DNA of 64,000 nucleotides from Amycolatopsis camponoti (GTDB taxonomy: Bacteria > Actinomycetota > Actinomycetes > Mycobacteriales > Pseudonocardiaceae). Location of the stretch: positions 198,501 to 262,500 of the forward strand of contig NZ_CABVGP010000002.1 in the NCBI RefSeq assembly GCF_902497555.1, read 5' to 3'. Every line of letters begins with the position of its first letter. Positions within the stretch are counted from its first letter, which is position 1. The notes beneath the pieces are model-generated. The model was not told the DNA's origin and made no database searches. It was given only the letters and a program-made list of their open reading frames with translations. Below are positions 1-7,730 of this stretch, piece by piece. The position numbers and the translations under genes are program-made.

Positions 1-2049
1 CTGGGCCGCGTGCAGGACGATCGGGGCCAGCTCCAGCCACTCCGCGCGGCGCCCGTGGTCGTGGAAGAACCGCCGCAGCGCGTCGGCGAGGTACCACGCG
101 GCGGGGTACGGCCCCCGCGTCGCCGCCAGCCGCAGCGCCGCCGCCAGGTTCGGCACCTCGACGTCCAGCCAGGCCACGGCTTCCGCGGCGTCGGCGAACG
201 CGATCGGGCTCGGCGCCGCCGGGGCGTCTTCGCGGGGGAGCTTCACGATCCGCGCGCCCAGCAGCGCGACGGCGGCGTCCGCGGCCGCGCAGTAGCCGGT
301 GAACAGCCGCTCCCACGCCTTTTCGCGCGACGTTTCGTCTTCGTCGGCGCGGACGCACCGCTCGGCGTAGCGCCGGGCGAGGTCGTGGAACCGGTAGCGG
401 CGGGGCGCGTGCGCCTCCAGGAGGTTCGCCGCGGCCAGCCCGCGCAGCCGCCGGGTCGCCTCCTCGGCCGGCACGTCCAGCAGCGCCGCGGCGGCGACCG
501 CCGTGAAGTCGGCGCCCGGCACCAGCGCCAGCAGCCGGAACGCGTGCCGCAGCGCGGACGGCAAGGCTTGGTAGGACACCGAAAACGCCTTCGCGACGGC
601 GCTTTCTTCGCCACCGTCGAAGCCGAGCTGGGCCAGGGGGTCGCCGCGCAGCTCGTCGACGAGCTCGCCGAGGCTCGCGACCCCGGTGTTCGCCGCCGCG
701 ATCCGCAGCGCGAGCGGGTGGTGGCCGCAGAGCCGGGCCAGTTCGTCCGCCGCTTCGGGTTCGGCGGTGACCCGCTCGCCGAGCAGGGCGGTCAGCAGTG
801 CGCGCGAGTCGTCCGCCGGCAGCTGCGTCAGGCCGAGCGACCGGGCGCCGGTGCGCGCGACGAGCTCGTCGAGCCGGTGCCGGCTGGTCACCAGCACCCG
901 CCCCGACGACGGCAGCAGCGGCAGCACCTGGGCGGCGTCGCGGGCGTTGTCCAGCACGACCAGCGCCTGCCGGTCGGCCAGCAGCGACCGGTAGAGCTTG
1001 CTCTGGTCGTCGATGCCCGGCGGCACGTCCCGCAGGTCGACGCCGAGGGTGCGCAGCAGCTGGGCGAGCGCGGCGGCGGGGGTGAGCGGCTCGTCGTCGG
1101 CTTCGAAACCGCGGAGGTTGACGTACAGCTGGCCGTCGGGGAAGCCCGCCCGCGCGGTGTGGGCCCAGTGCACGGCCAGCGCGGTCTTGCCGACGCCGGC
1201 GGTGCCGGTGATCACCCAGACGTCGCCCGGCTCGTCGAGCGCGGCCAGCTCCGGTGCCCGGCCGGTGAACCCGCGGACGTCCAGCGGCAGCTCGGCGGGC
1301 CGCGGCACGACCGGGCCCGTGGCCGGCACCGGTTCGCCTTCACCGCGCAGGATCCGCATCCGCAGGTCCTGCAGGGCCTGGCCGGGTTCGATGCCGAGCT
1401 CGTCGACCAGCAGCTCGTGCGCCCGCGCGTAGGTTTCGAGGGCTTCCGGCGTGCGGCCGCAGCGGTGCAGCGCGAGCATCAGCGCGGCCCGCAGCCGTTC
1501 CCGGAACGGGTGCTCCTCGACGATCCGGCGCAGCTCGCCGACGACCTCGCCGTGCCGCCCGGAAGCCAGTTCCTGCTCGTACAGCTCCTCCAGCACGACG
1601 AGCCGGCGTTCGGCCAGCGCCGGGCCTTCGTACTCGGCCAGCGGCTCGCTCACCCCGCCGAGCGGGGTGCCGTCCCACAACGCCAAGGCGGCCCGCAGGT
1701 GCGTGACGGCCGCCGCGCCGGACGTCGCCCTCGCCCGGGCGACCTCGTCGTCGAACACGTCGAGGTCCCGGTCACCGGGAGCGACCTCGATCACGTAGCC
1801 GGGCGCGCGCCGGACGATGACGTCACGGCCGAGGAGCTTCCGCAGCTCCGAGATGTGCACCTGGAGCCGGCCGCGGACGCTCGGCGGCGCGTTCTCGCCC
1901 CAGGTGAGGTCGATGAGCCGGTCTTCGCCGACCACGCGGTTCGGGTTCAGCAGGAGCGCGGCCAGCACGGACGTCTGCTTCTGGCCACCGGGCCGGACGG
2001 CGCCCGCGTCGCCGAGGACCGTGACCGGCCCGAGCAAGCGGTAGCGCAC
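1..2049 (-). CDS. AfsR/SARP-type transcriptional regulator with NB-ARC domain (C-terminus cut by window edge)
   Basis: An uninterrupted minus-strand frame starts at a GTG at 2049 (protein begins MRYRLLGPVTVLG) and is still open at base 1, so 683 codons are visible. The N-terminus (about residues 1-95) is the winged-helix DNA-binding domain of the OmpR/SARP type, followed by a bacterial transcriptional activation domain (about 100-245). A P-loop NTPase of the NB-ARC/STAND type follows, with Walker A TGTAGVGKTA near residue 285 and a Walker B-like segment LVVLDNA. This is the AfsR architecture; the C-terminal sensor repeats would lie left of the window. Such proteins activate promoters through direct repeats in response to a signal read by the STAND module. 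It is divergent from the thioesterase-like gene at 2135 across about 85 bp. Its target genes cannot be read from the window. Confidence 0.9.
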   Translation of the reverse strand, partial: MRYRLLGPVTVLGDAGAVRPGGQKQTSVLAALLLNPNRVVGEDRLIDLTWGENAPPSVRGRLQVHISELRKLLGRDVIVRRAPGYVIEVAPGDRDLDVFDDEVARARATSGAAAVTHLRAALALWDGTPLGGVSEPLAEYEGPALAERRLVVLEELYEQELASGRHGEVVGELRRIVEEHPFRERLRAALMLALHRCGRTPEALETYARAHELLVDELGIEPGQALQDLRMRILRGEGEPVPATGPVVPRPAELPLDVRGFTGRAPELAALDEPGDVWVITGTAGVGKTALAVHWAHTARAGFPDGQLYVNLRGFEADDEPLTPAAALAQLLRTLGVDLRDVPPGIDDQSKLYRSLLADRQALVVLDNARDAAQVLPLLPSSGRVLVTSRHRLDELVARTGARSLGLTQLPADDSRALLTALLGERVTAEPEAADELARLCGHHPLALRIAAANTGVASLGELVDELRGDPLAQLGFDGGEESAVAKAFSVSYQALPSALRHAFRLLALVPGADFTAVAAAALLDVPAEEATRRLRGLAAANLLEAHAPRRYRFHDLARRYAERCVRADEDETSREKAWERLFTGYCAAADAAVALLGARIVKLPREDAPAAPSPIAFADAAEAVAWLDVEVPNLAAALRLAATRGPYPAAWYLADALRRFFHDHGRRAEWLELAPIVLHAAQ

Positions 2050-2134
2050 GTGGAGCCCCCAGAAGGCCGACCGAAGCGGAACGGAAGTGCCGTGCCCGAC
2101 CCTATCCCCGGCCGAGGAGAAAAGGGGGCCGCGG

Positions 2135-2746
2135 GTGGACACCGACGACGGACGCCTGCTGTTCGTCTGCTTCCCGGACGCGGGGGAGGCAGCCGGCCGG
2201 TACCGGGCGTGGCGCGATCCGCGGATCGCGGTGCACGTCGTCGAGCTGCCCGGCCGGGGCGAGCGCCGGGAGGAGCACTCGTACCGGGACATGTGGCTGC
2301 TGGTGGAGTCGCTCGCGGCGGAGCTGGCCGGGGTGCTCGCCCGCCCGCACGTGCTGTTCGGCGCGGGGCTCGGCGCGCTGGTGGCCTACCGGCTGGCGCA
2401 GCGGCGGGTGGCCGCGGGACTGGGGGTTCCGCGGGCACTCGTCGTGGCGCACCAGGCGCCGCCGGACCGGGCCGCGCGGGCCGTGCCGGAGCAGGCGGCC
2501 CGCGCGGACGTCAGCCTGCTGGCCAGCGACGCTCACGTGCCCGTGGCGCCGCCGCTGCCGTGCCCGATCCGCGGGTTCGGCGAGCCGCACGTGATGACGG
2601 GCTGGGGCGAGCACACGAACGCGGGGTTCGTGCTCGCCCCCGCCCGGGCGCGGGACAGCGGCGCGCTGCTGCGCGACGCCGTCCTGCGCGCCGGCTACTT
2701 GGTGTCGGCGCTGGCCGTCCCGGGCCGGGGCGAGTCACCGATGTAG
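2135..2746 (+). CDS. Type II thioesterase-like protein lacking catalytic residues
   Basis: The 203-residue protein has the opening of a type II thioesterase (LLFVCFPDAGEAAGRYR, then VELPGRGERR). The nucleophile elbow, normally F-G-H-S-M-G, reads FGAGLG around residues 75-80, so the His and Ser are Ala and Gly. The C-terminus also lacks the usual GGHFF segment that carries the catalytic His, and the protein is about 50 residues shorter than active members. I chose the GTG at 2135 because a strong purine-rich ribosome site (GGAGAAAAGGGGG) lies just upstream; an ATG at 2087 is in frame but lies before that site. The gene is divergent from the AfsR-like regulator and overlaps the small secreted gene on the other strand by about 50 bp. 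It is likely a pseudoenzyme or a decaying gene. Family assignment is firm; function is unknown. Confidence 0.75.
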   Translation: MDTDDGRLLFVCFPDAGEAAGRYRAWRDPRIAVHVVELPGRGERREEHSYRDMWLLVESLAAELAGVLARPHVLFGAGLGALVAYRLAQRRVAAGLGVPRALVVAHQAPPDRAARAVPEQAARADVSLLASDAHVPVAPPLPCPIRGFGEPHVMTGWGEHTNAGFVLAPARARDSGALLRDAVLRAGYLVSALAVPGRGESPM

Positions 2747-2868
2747 GGACCGACGCCGATGGACGGGCCGGTCTGAGGCGGCTTCTCGGCCGCCTGGGCG
2801 GCGGGCGCGAAGACGAGGGCAGCCACAAAGGCCGTGCCGATGACGGCCTGGAGCAGACGGGCGTTCAT
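2695..2868 (-). CDS. Small secreted peptide, 57 aa
   Basis: The start at 2868 has a good ribosome site (GAGGAGT, about 6 nt upstream). The product begins MNARLLQAVIG, followed by a hydrophobic stretch ending AAQAAEK, which is a clear Sec signal peptide with a probable cleavage after AQA. The mature peptide is about 30 residues, rich in Gly, Pro and Ser, with no cysteine. I do not recognise a family. Its 3' end overlaps the end of the thioesterase-like gene in antisense. A longer in-frame ATG at 2997 exists but lies upstream of the ribosome site and adds a non-secretory N-terminus. Confidence 0.6.
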   Translation of the reverse strand: MNARLLQAVIGTAFVAALVFAPAAQAAEKPPQTGPSIGVGPYIGDSPRPGTASADTK

Positions 2869-3005
2869 GGTTCGACTCCTCAGGTTCGGATTGCGGCCGA
2901 TCTTGCCCGAACCGGCTTCCATATCGCTTCCCTTTGCCGCGGGTGGTCGTCCGGTCACCGATCGTCCCTTGTGGAGGAATCCACCCGCTGGGACCATCGA
3001 TCGTC

Positions 3006-3977
3006 ATGGGGAGTGACGACGCGAACACGATTCTGCGCATGGCCGGCCTGGCGACCCCGATGGCGTTGCGGGTGGCGGTGACCCTCGGCCTGCCCGACCG
3101 GCTCCGCGGGGACGAGGTCGCCGTGGAGCGGCTGGCGGAAGACCTCGGCGTCGCGCCGGTCCCGCTCGGGTTGCTGCTGGGTCACCTCACGACGCTGGGG
3201 TTCTTCGAGCGGACGGCCACCGGCTACCGGACCACCGGGTACGGCGAGCACCTCTGCGGCGACACCCTGACCGGCGTGTTGCTGAACCTGGACACCGCGG
3301 GCGGGCGCGCCGAGCTGGCGTTCGTCGAGCTGCTGCACAGCGTCACCACGGGCGAGCCCGGCTACGACCGCCGGTACGGGCGCGACTTCTGGGGCGACCT
3401 CGCCGAGCACCCGCCCCTGCGCGAGTCGTTCGACCGGCAGATGACGCACCGGCTACGCGCCGATGCCCCGCAGCTCGCGGCCGGGTACGACTGGGGCCGG
3501 TTCGCCACGGTCGTCGACGTCGGCGGCGGCCCGGGCACGCTGCTCGCCGCGATCCTGGCGGCCCACCCCGGCACGCGCGGCCGGCTGGTCGACGTCGACG
3601 TGTCCGTCGCCGCCCGGACCTTCGCCGCGGAAGAGCGGGCATCGGTGGTCGCGGGCAGCTTCTTCGACCCGCTCCCGGCGGGGGCGGACGCCTACCTGCT
3701 GTGCGACATCCTGCACGACTGGGACGACGAGCACGCCGGGCGCGTCCTGGCCCGCTGCGTCGAGGCGGCCCGCCCGGACAGCCGGGTGCTGGTCGTCGAG
3801 GCGGTCGGCGGGCGGCGCGGCCGCACGGACATGGACCTGGCCATGCTCGTCATCTTCGGCGGCCGGGAGCGCCGGGTCGCCGAGTTCGAAGCCCTCGCGG
3901 CGCCTCACGGCCTGGTGCTCGACGCGGTGACGGACGTGAGCGAGGGGCGGTCCGTGCTGGAGTTCGGCATCGGATGA
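3006..3977 (+). CDS. SAM-dependent O-methyltransferase (polyketide/phenazine OMT family)
   Basis: This 323-residue protein belongs to the plant/actinomycete O-methyltransferase family (Methyltransf_2). It has an N-terminal winged-helix dimerisation domain (NTILRMAGLATPMALRVAV, about residues 6-85). The SAM-binding motif I is VVDVGGGPGT near residue 170, followed by LLCDILHDWDDEHAG, the usual acceptor-binding and catalytic helix segment with the HDW signature. Members methylate hydroxyl groups of aromatic or polyketide metabolites. The ATG at 3006 matches the family start (short DDAN segment before the first helix). No biosynthetic partner is adjacent, so the substrate is unknown. It may be a leftover tailoring gene or act on a product encoded elsewhere. 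Confidence 0.88.
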   Translation: MGSDDANTILRMAGLATPMALRVAVTLGLPDRLRGDEVAVERLAEDLGVAPVPLGLLLGHLTTLGFFERTATGYRTTGYGEHLCGDTLTGVLLNLDTAGGRAELAFVELLHSVTTGEPGYDRRYGRDFWGDLAEHPPLRESFDRQMTHRLRADAPQLAAGYDWGRFATVVDVGGGPGTLLAAILAAHPGTRGRLVDVDVSVAARTFAAEERASVVAGSFFDPLPAGADAYLLCDILHDWDDEHAGRVLARCVEAARPDSRVLVVEAVGGRRGRTDMDLAMLVIFGGRERRVAEFEALAAPHGLVLDAVTDVSEGRSVLEFGIG

Positions 3978-4017
3978 GTTCTGCGGTGTCTCTGACCGGC
4001 GCGTTCGTCGACTCGAC

Positions 4018-4047
4018 CCCGCTTCGCGGGTCGCCGGCCTTCCGGCG
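4018..4047 (+). terminator. Twin hairpins downstream of the methyltransferase
   Basis: Two short perfect inverted repeats stand 1 bp apart (5-bp arms with a TTC loop, then 6-bp arms with a CCTT loop), 40-70 bp after the methyltransferase stop codon. No U-run follows, so factor-independent termination is not assured. Confidence 0.4.
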
Positions 4048-4363
4048 GCTCTGGCTGGGCGCGCCGGTGGGAGCGGGGATCCCCGGCTTGCGCCGCTTCG
4101 CGACGCCCGCCAAAGCTGCGGCGGAGTTAGGGGCGGCAGGCGGTGCCGGGTCGCCTTGCGAGCGCGGGTGGTGCTGGGGTTCGGCGTCGGGCGGTGCCGA
4201 TTCGCCTGGCGGTGAGGGTGGTGGGCAGGTGCCGAGTCGCGTGGCCGGGCTGGGTGCGCGGCGGACCGCGGTGGAGCAACTCGCCACCCTTTCGGCAGAG
4301 CGGGGCGACGGTCGTGGCACCCGCGCTGACCCCCGCGCGAAGGCGTGACGGCAGCGGATCCAG

Positions 4364-4447
4364 CGTGATCGCCGGGGCATCGCCCGTGTTTGGAGGGGCA
4401 TCACGCGTGTTTGGAGGGGCAACACGCGTGATTGGCGGGGCATCACG
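4364..4447 (+). repeat. Four tandem 21-bp units, each an internal dyad
   Basis: Units start at 4364, 4385, 4406 and 4427. The pattern is CGTG..TGG.GGGGCA.CACG; the last unit is a hairpin with CGTGAT and ATCACG arms and a 9-nt GC-rich loop. The second and third units differ by one base. There are no spacers between units, so it is not a CRISPR. It resembles intergenic repeat families common in actinomycetes. Confidence 0.7.
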
Positions 4448-4599
4448 TCGTGGAGGGTGGCCGTAGGGCGCTGACCGGCGCCGGTGCACGGGTGGACCTG
4501 AACTGTGCACGCCCGGGCATGGCGTGGGCTTCCGCCGGATCCAGCTGCCCGGTAGTTCTTTCCTGACGACACACCTTCGTCCGTCCGGAAAGGACCGAA

Positions 4600-4929
4600 A
4601 TGATCAAGCGAATCCGCACGGCCGCACTACTCGCGGTCGCCGCGGCGGGGCTCGTCGCCGCGCCCGCGCAGGCGACTGTCCAAAGTGGAAGCGGCACCAT
4701 CGGCGACCCCTGGGTGCCGACCCGTGCCGCGCACGTCACCTGCCAGACCGCCACCCTCTTCGGCAACTACACCGCCGGGCAGGGGCACTCCGACCCGATC
4801 GCGACGCTCGTCCAGGGCAACTACATCGGCGTCCGCTACATCACCTCCGACCACAACTCGGCCGACGTCTTCTGGCACAGCACCGGCAAATGGGGCTTCC
4901 TCCTCCGCGACTGCTTCGCCTTGAACTGA
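4600..4929 (+). CDS. Secreted SH3-like small protein, 109 aa
   Basis: The ATG at 4600 follows GGAAAGGACC. The signal peptide is MIKRIRTAALLAVAAAGLVAAPAQA, with cleavage expected after AQA near residue 25. The mature part is about 84 residues with two cysteines (in VTCQTATLF and LLRDCFALN) that probably form one disulfide. The pattern of LFGNYTAGQG, then IATLVQGNYIGVRY, then WGFLLRDC is typical of secreted bacterial SH3-like domains of actinomycetes, but I cannot name the family. It is followed 47 bp later by a second small secreted protein of similar layout, so the two are probably a duplicated pair. Confidence 0.75.
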   Translation: MIKRIRTAALLAVAAAGLVAAPAQATVQSGSGTIGDPWVPTRAAHVTCQTATLFGNYTAGQGHSDPIATLVQGNYIGVRYITSDHNSADVFWHSTGKWGFLLRDCFALN

Positions 4930-4963
4930 GCCCTGAACCGAGCCCTGAACCGAGCCTTGAACC
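4928..4963 (+). repeat. Three tandem 12-bp units between two secreted-protein genes
   Basis: GAGCCCTGAACC occurs twice exactly, then a third time with one change (GAGCCTTGAACC), starting inside the stop codon of the upstream gene. The array fills most of the gap before the ribosome site of the next gene. Slippage during replication is the simplest origin. Confidence 0.8.
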
Positions 4964-4976
4964 GAAAGGGAAGCCG

Positions 4977-5240
4977 ATGAAACGCGCCATCCTCACCACC
5001 ACCCTCGCCGCCGCCGCGGCGATCGCCGCGGCCCCCGCCGCCGAAGCGGGCACCGTGCACGAGATCTGCGCCCAGGACCTCTACGTCCGGACGCAGCCCG
5101 CGGGCGTCATCGTCGGCACCCTCTACCGCGGAGACCACTTCGAACTGTCGCGGTACTCGCCCAGCGGTGACTGGGCCGAGGGGTACGCGATGGGCCACGT
5201 GAACCAGCGCGGCTGGATCCAGGCCGGCTGGTTCTGCTGA
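4977..5240 (+). CDS. Secreted SH3-like small protein, 87 aa
   Basis: The ATG at 4977 follows AAAGGGA. The signal peptide is MKRAILTTTLAAAAAIAAAPAAEA. The mature part has two cysteines (HEICAQDLYVR and GWFC at the very end) and segments VRTQPAGVIVGTLYRGDHFEL and GHVNQRGWIQAGW, which match a bacterial SH3 (SH3b) fold: an RT-loop, a G-x-L-x-x-G turn and a terminal G-W-I strand. It probably binds the cell wall or acts outside the cell; no catalytic residues are visible. It lies directly after the related gene at 4600, probably in one transcript, and ends 3 bp from the convergent Kelch gene. Confidence 0.75.
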   Translation: MKRAILTTTLAAAAAIAAAPAAEAGTVHEICAQDLYVRTQPAGVIVGTLYRGDHFELSRYSPSGDWAEGYAMGHVNQRGWIQAGWFC

Positions 5241-5243
5241 CGC

Positions 5244-6155
5244 TCAAGGGAGCTTGAGCGAAAGCACGTCCGGCACCGTCACCAGGCTGCCGTAGAGGTT
5301 CGCGTTCCCGCCGATGGCGAGGACCCGGTGCGCCGGGGTCGCCGCGCAGACCACCGACGCCCGGCCGTGGGGGAGCAGCGTGCCCAGCAGCACCCATTCC
5401 CCCGTGCGGACGTCGAGGACCTCGGTCGTGCGGTCCCGGGCGGTCGGGTCCTCGATCGGCGCGGGACCGCCGCCCGTCACCACGATCCGGTCGCCCACCC
5501 GCACCGCACCGGGTGCGCCGCGCCGCTTGCGCATCGGCGCGACCGCCTCCCAGTGGTCGGCGTCCGGGTCGTACCGCTCCACCGAGTCGAGCGCGTTCTG
5601 TTGCCGGCTCGGCAAACCGCCGAGTGCGTACAGGTGCGTGCCGGTCGCGACGAGCCGGAACCGGGCCCGCGGCGTGAGCATCGGGGCCACCGGCGCCCAG
5701 TGCCGCGTCGCCGGGTCGAAGACGAGCACGGCGTCCGTGGCGTGCTCCTCCGGATCGCTGTCGCCGACGAAACCGCCTGCCACATAAAGCTTTCCGCCCA
5801 GTCCGGCCGCCGACGCCGCACCGAGCGGCACGGGCATCGGCGGGCTCGCCCGCCATTCGTCGGACGCCGGGTCGTACACCTCGACGACGTCGGTGGTGCG
5901 CTCGTCCGCGGTGATCCCGGCGGCGGCGTAGATCAGCCCGCCGACCACGCCGGCCGCGTGGTTGCCGCGCGGGGTGGGCATCGGGCTGACGTAGCGCCAC
6001 GCGCCGCTGCCCGTGACCTTGCGCGTCTCCACCGAGCCGAAGCCCACGTTCCCGTCGGTCCCGCCGAGCACGAAGACGTCGTCCCCGACGGTCGCCACCT
6101 CGTGGGCGAACCTCGGCGACAGCATCGGCGGCCGGTACTTCCACGACACGTTCAT
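5244..6155 (-). CDS. Kelch-repeat beta-propeller protein
   Basis: The protein has about 303 residues made of repeated Kelch motifs (for example VFVLGGTDGN, LIYAAAGIT, LYVAGGFVGD, LYALGGLPS, RIVVTGGGPA), each followed by the tyrosine/tryptophan-containing strand. It has about six blades, enough for one closed propeller. There is no signal peptide and no second domain, so it is probably cytoplasmic and a binding protein or sugar/ligand-handling enzyme of unknown substrate. I chose the ATG at 6155 because GGAGGGG sits 7-8 nt before it; an ATG at 6170 would lie upstream of that site. It is convergent with the small secreted gene and divergent from the lipoprotein gene at 6509. Confidence 0.85.
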   Translation of the reverse strand: MNVSWKYRPPMLSPRFAHEVATVGDDVFVLGGTDGNVGFGSVETRKVTGSGAWRYVSPMPTPRGNHAAGVVGGLIYAAAGITADERTTDVVEVYDPASDEWRASPPMPVPLGAASAAGLGGKLYVAGGFVGDSDPEEHATDAVLVFDPATRHWAPVAPMLTPRARFRLVATGTHLYALGGLPSRQQNALDSVERYDPDADHWEAVAPMRKRRGAPGAVRVGDRIVVTGGGPAPIEDPTARDRTTEVLDVRTGEWVLLGTLLPHGRASVVCAATPAHRVLAIGGNANLYGSLVTVPDVLSLKLP

Positions 6156-6416
6156 CGCGCACCCCTCCATTCCGCCCCGCCAGAGTCTCCGAAGACGATC
6201 TGTTTGTTACCGCTTCGGCCGAAATTGGTTTTTCGCTGCCCGGTGCGCGCGGACGATTCCTTTCCCGATGGGTCATCCGCTGTAGTGCGCTCGGCTGGAT
6301 GGCGTACATCGATCACGCTGTGTGGCGGCTTCTCGTGGGTTTGTTTCCCCTGGTGATCACCGTCCGGTCAGTGGATTACCCGTTTGTACGCCGTTCAAGG
6401 TTTCCCGAATCGATAT

Positions 6417-6482
6417 TTGCGGACCCGGAAAACGTCATCTACAGTCCGGCGATCACGGCTGTACGAGCCGGATTCCGTGATC
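6417..6482 (+). promoter_or_regulatory. Sigma-70-like promoter with adjacent dyad operator
   Basis: TTGCGG at 6417-6422 and TACAGT at 6440-6445 are separated by exactly 17 bp, a good housekeeping promoter for an actinomycete. An 8-bp perfect inverted repeat (GATCACGG at 6451-6458, CCGTGATC at 6475-6482, 16 bp apart) lies at the expected start of transcription and just before the ribosome site of the lipoprotein gene at 6509. It could be a repressor site or a leader hairpin. The rest of 6156-6416 shows no gene. Confidence 0.5.
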
Positions 6483-6508
6483 GAAAAGATTCCTTTCCGA
6501 GGAGTGTC

Positions 6509-7483
6509 ATGCTCAAACGCGCCTCGACCCGCCGGTTCGCCGTGCTCGCGCTCGTCCTCGCGCTGGTGAGCGCGTGCAGCCAGCGAGGCGGGTCCGGCAG
6601 CGGCGGTACCGTCGAAAAGCCGGCGATCCGGGTCGCCATCTTCTCCGCCGTCGACCTCGCCACCTTCTGGCTCGCCCAGGAAGGCGGCTACTTCAAGGCC
6701 GAAGGGCTCGACGTGCAGGCCGACACCGGGGCCAGTGGCCAGGAGGCGCTGACCCGGATGACGAACGGCCAGGACGACCTCGCGCTGTCCACCTACACCC
6801 TGTTCTTCCTGGCGAAGAACAACGGCACCGACGTGAAGCTGATCGCGGACGCCACCTCGGCCAGCCCGCGCAGCAACGAGCTGGTCACCGTGCCGAACTC
6901 GCCGGTCAAGACGGTCGGTGACCTGAACGGCAAGCGGATCGCCATCAGCTCGAAGAACGCCGCCTCGGACGTGCTGACCCGGTCGGTGATGCGCGACCAC
7001 GGGGTCGGCTTCGACAAGGTGCAGTGGGTGCCGATGCCGTTGCCGGACATGGGGACGGCGCTGGCGCAGGGCCGCGTCGACGCCGCCTACCAGCCGGAAC
7101 CGTTCCTCACGCAGTCGGCGAAGGTCGCCGGCGCGTTCCCGGTCATCGACGCCGCCAGCGGCAGCACGCAGGCCTTCCCGCTCACCGGCTTCGGCGCGAC
7201 GGCGAAGTGGGTCGAGGCCCATCCGAAGACGATGCTCGCGTTCCAGCGCGCGATGCTCAACGCCACGCGCGCTTCGGTCGACCGCGCGCGGATCGAGCCG
7301 CTCGTCGTCCGCAACGCCAAGGTGGACCAGGACATCGCGAGCCTGATGGTGATGCCCGCCTTCGGGTCCACCCTGGACGCCCGCCGCATCCAGCGGGTGC
7401 CGGACCTGTTGCAGCAGCTGGGCGTCGTCCAGACGAAGCTCGACGCTTCCTCGATGATCACTCCGCAGGCCAGTACCGGCTGA
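6509..7483 (+). CDS. ABC transporter substrate-binding lipoprotein (NMT1/SsuA type)
   Basis: The ATG at 6509 is preceded by GAGGAG. The N-terminus carries basic residues, a hydrophobic core and a lipobox LVSAC, so the Cys at about residue 23 should be lipidated after cleavage. The mature protein (about 300 residues) has the type 2 periplasmic-binding fold of nitrate, sulfonate, taurine and thiamine-precursor binders: IRVAIFSAVDLATFWLAQEGGYFKAEGL at the start, then DLNGKRIAI and GRVDAAYQPEPF. No permease or ATPase of the matching family is next to it, so it is an orphan receptor; the following importer belongs to another family. A strong terminator follows. Substrate unknown. Confidence 0.85.
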   Translation: MLKRASTRRFAVLALVLALVSACSQRGGSGSGGTVEKPAIRVAIFSAVDLATFWLAQEGGYFKAEGLDVQADTGASGQEALTRMTNGQDDLALSTYTLFFLAKNNGTDVKLIADATSASPRSNELVTVPNSPVKTVGDLNGKRIAISSKNAASDVLTRSVMRDHGVGFDKVQWVPMPLPDMGTALAQGRVDAAYQPEPFLTQSAKVAGAFPVIDAASGSTQAFPLTGFGATAKWVEAHPKTMLAFQRAMLNATRASVDRARIEPLVVRNAKVDQDIASLMVMPAFGSTLDARRIQRVPDLLQQLGVVQTKLDASSMITPQASTG

Positions 7484-7501
7484 CCGGGAACCGGCGGGAA
7501 A

Positions 7502-7535
7502 GGGCGGGTGCGCTGAAGAGCGCACCCGCCCTTTT
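7502..7535 (+). terminator. Rho-independent terminator after the lipoprotein gene
   Basis: Perfect 12-bp arms at 7502-7513 (GGGCGGGTGCGC) and 7520-7531, with a 6-nt loop, followed by TTTT at 7532-7535. This is the most canonical terminator in the window and separates the orphan receptor from the Liv operon. Confidence 0.9.
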
Positions 7536-7730
7536 CGCGTTCGCGGCGCCTCTGCCGTCGTGAGAACTTCCCCCGGCGCGCGGGCTTTCCGAAATTCACG
7601 GACCGCCCGCGTCGATCCGGTTTCCGGCGGTTCGCACCTTGACACGCCCGGCGCCGCACTCCACCCTCTTCATACCGACCGCGCGGTACGGCCTGGTCCA
7701 CATCGTGGGACAGGGGAGACGGGAGAGTCG

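Larger units (their letters stand above)
3978..4599 (+). other. Gene-free stretch with hairpins and a 21-bp repeat array
   Basis: No frame here has both a ribosome site and a recognisable protein; the open frames are low-complexity shadows. Two adjacent perfect hairpins follow the methyltransferase stop: CCCGC-TTC-GCGGG at 4018-4030 and CGCCGG-CCTT-CCGGCG at 4032-4047. They may act as its terminator. A four-unit 21-bp repeat lies at 4364-4447. The leader of the secreted gene at 4600 occupies the last part. Confidence 0.5.

Noticed and set aside
10..3081. A 1023-codon plus-strand open frame at the left edge
   Set aside because: It is the antisense shadow of the AfsR-like regulator, which has P-loop and winged-helix motifs on the minus strand.
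3974..4348. Possible gene starting ATGA at the methyltransferase stop (MSSAVSLTGAF...)
   Set aside because: The frame runs through two perfect hairpins and then low-complexity Gly/Ala/Arg; no ribosome site of its own and no recognisable fold.
4364..4447. CRISPR array
   Set aside because: The 21-bp units are contiguous with no spacers and no cas genes are in the window.
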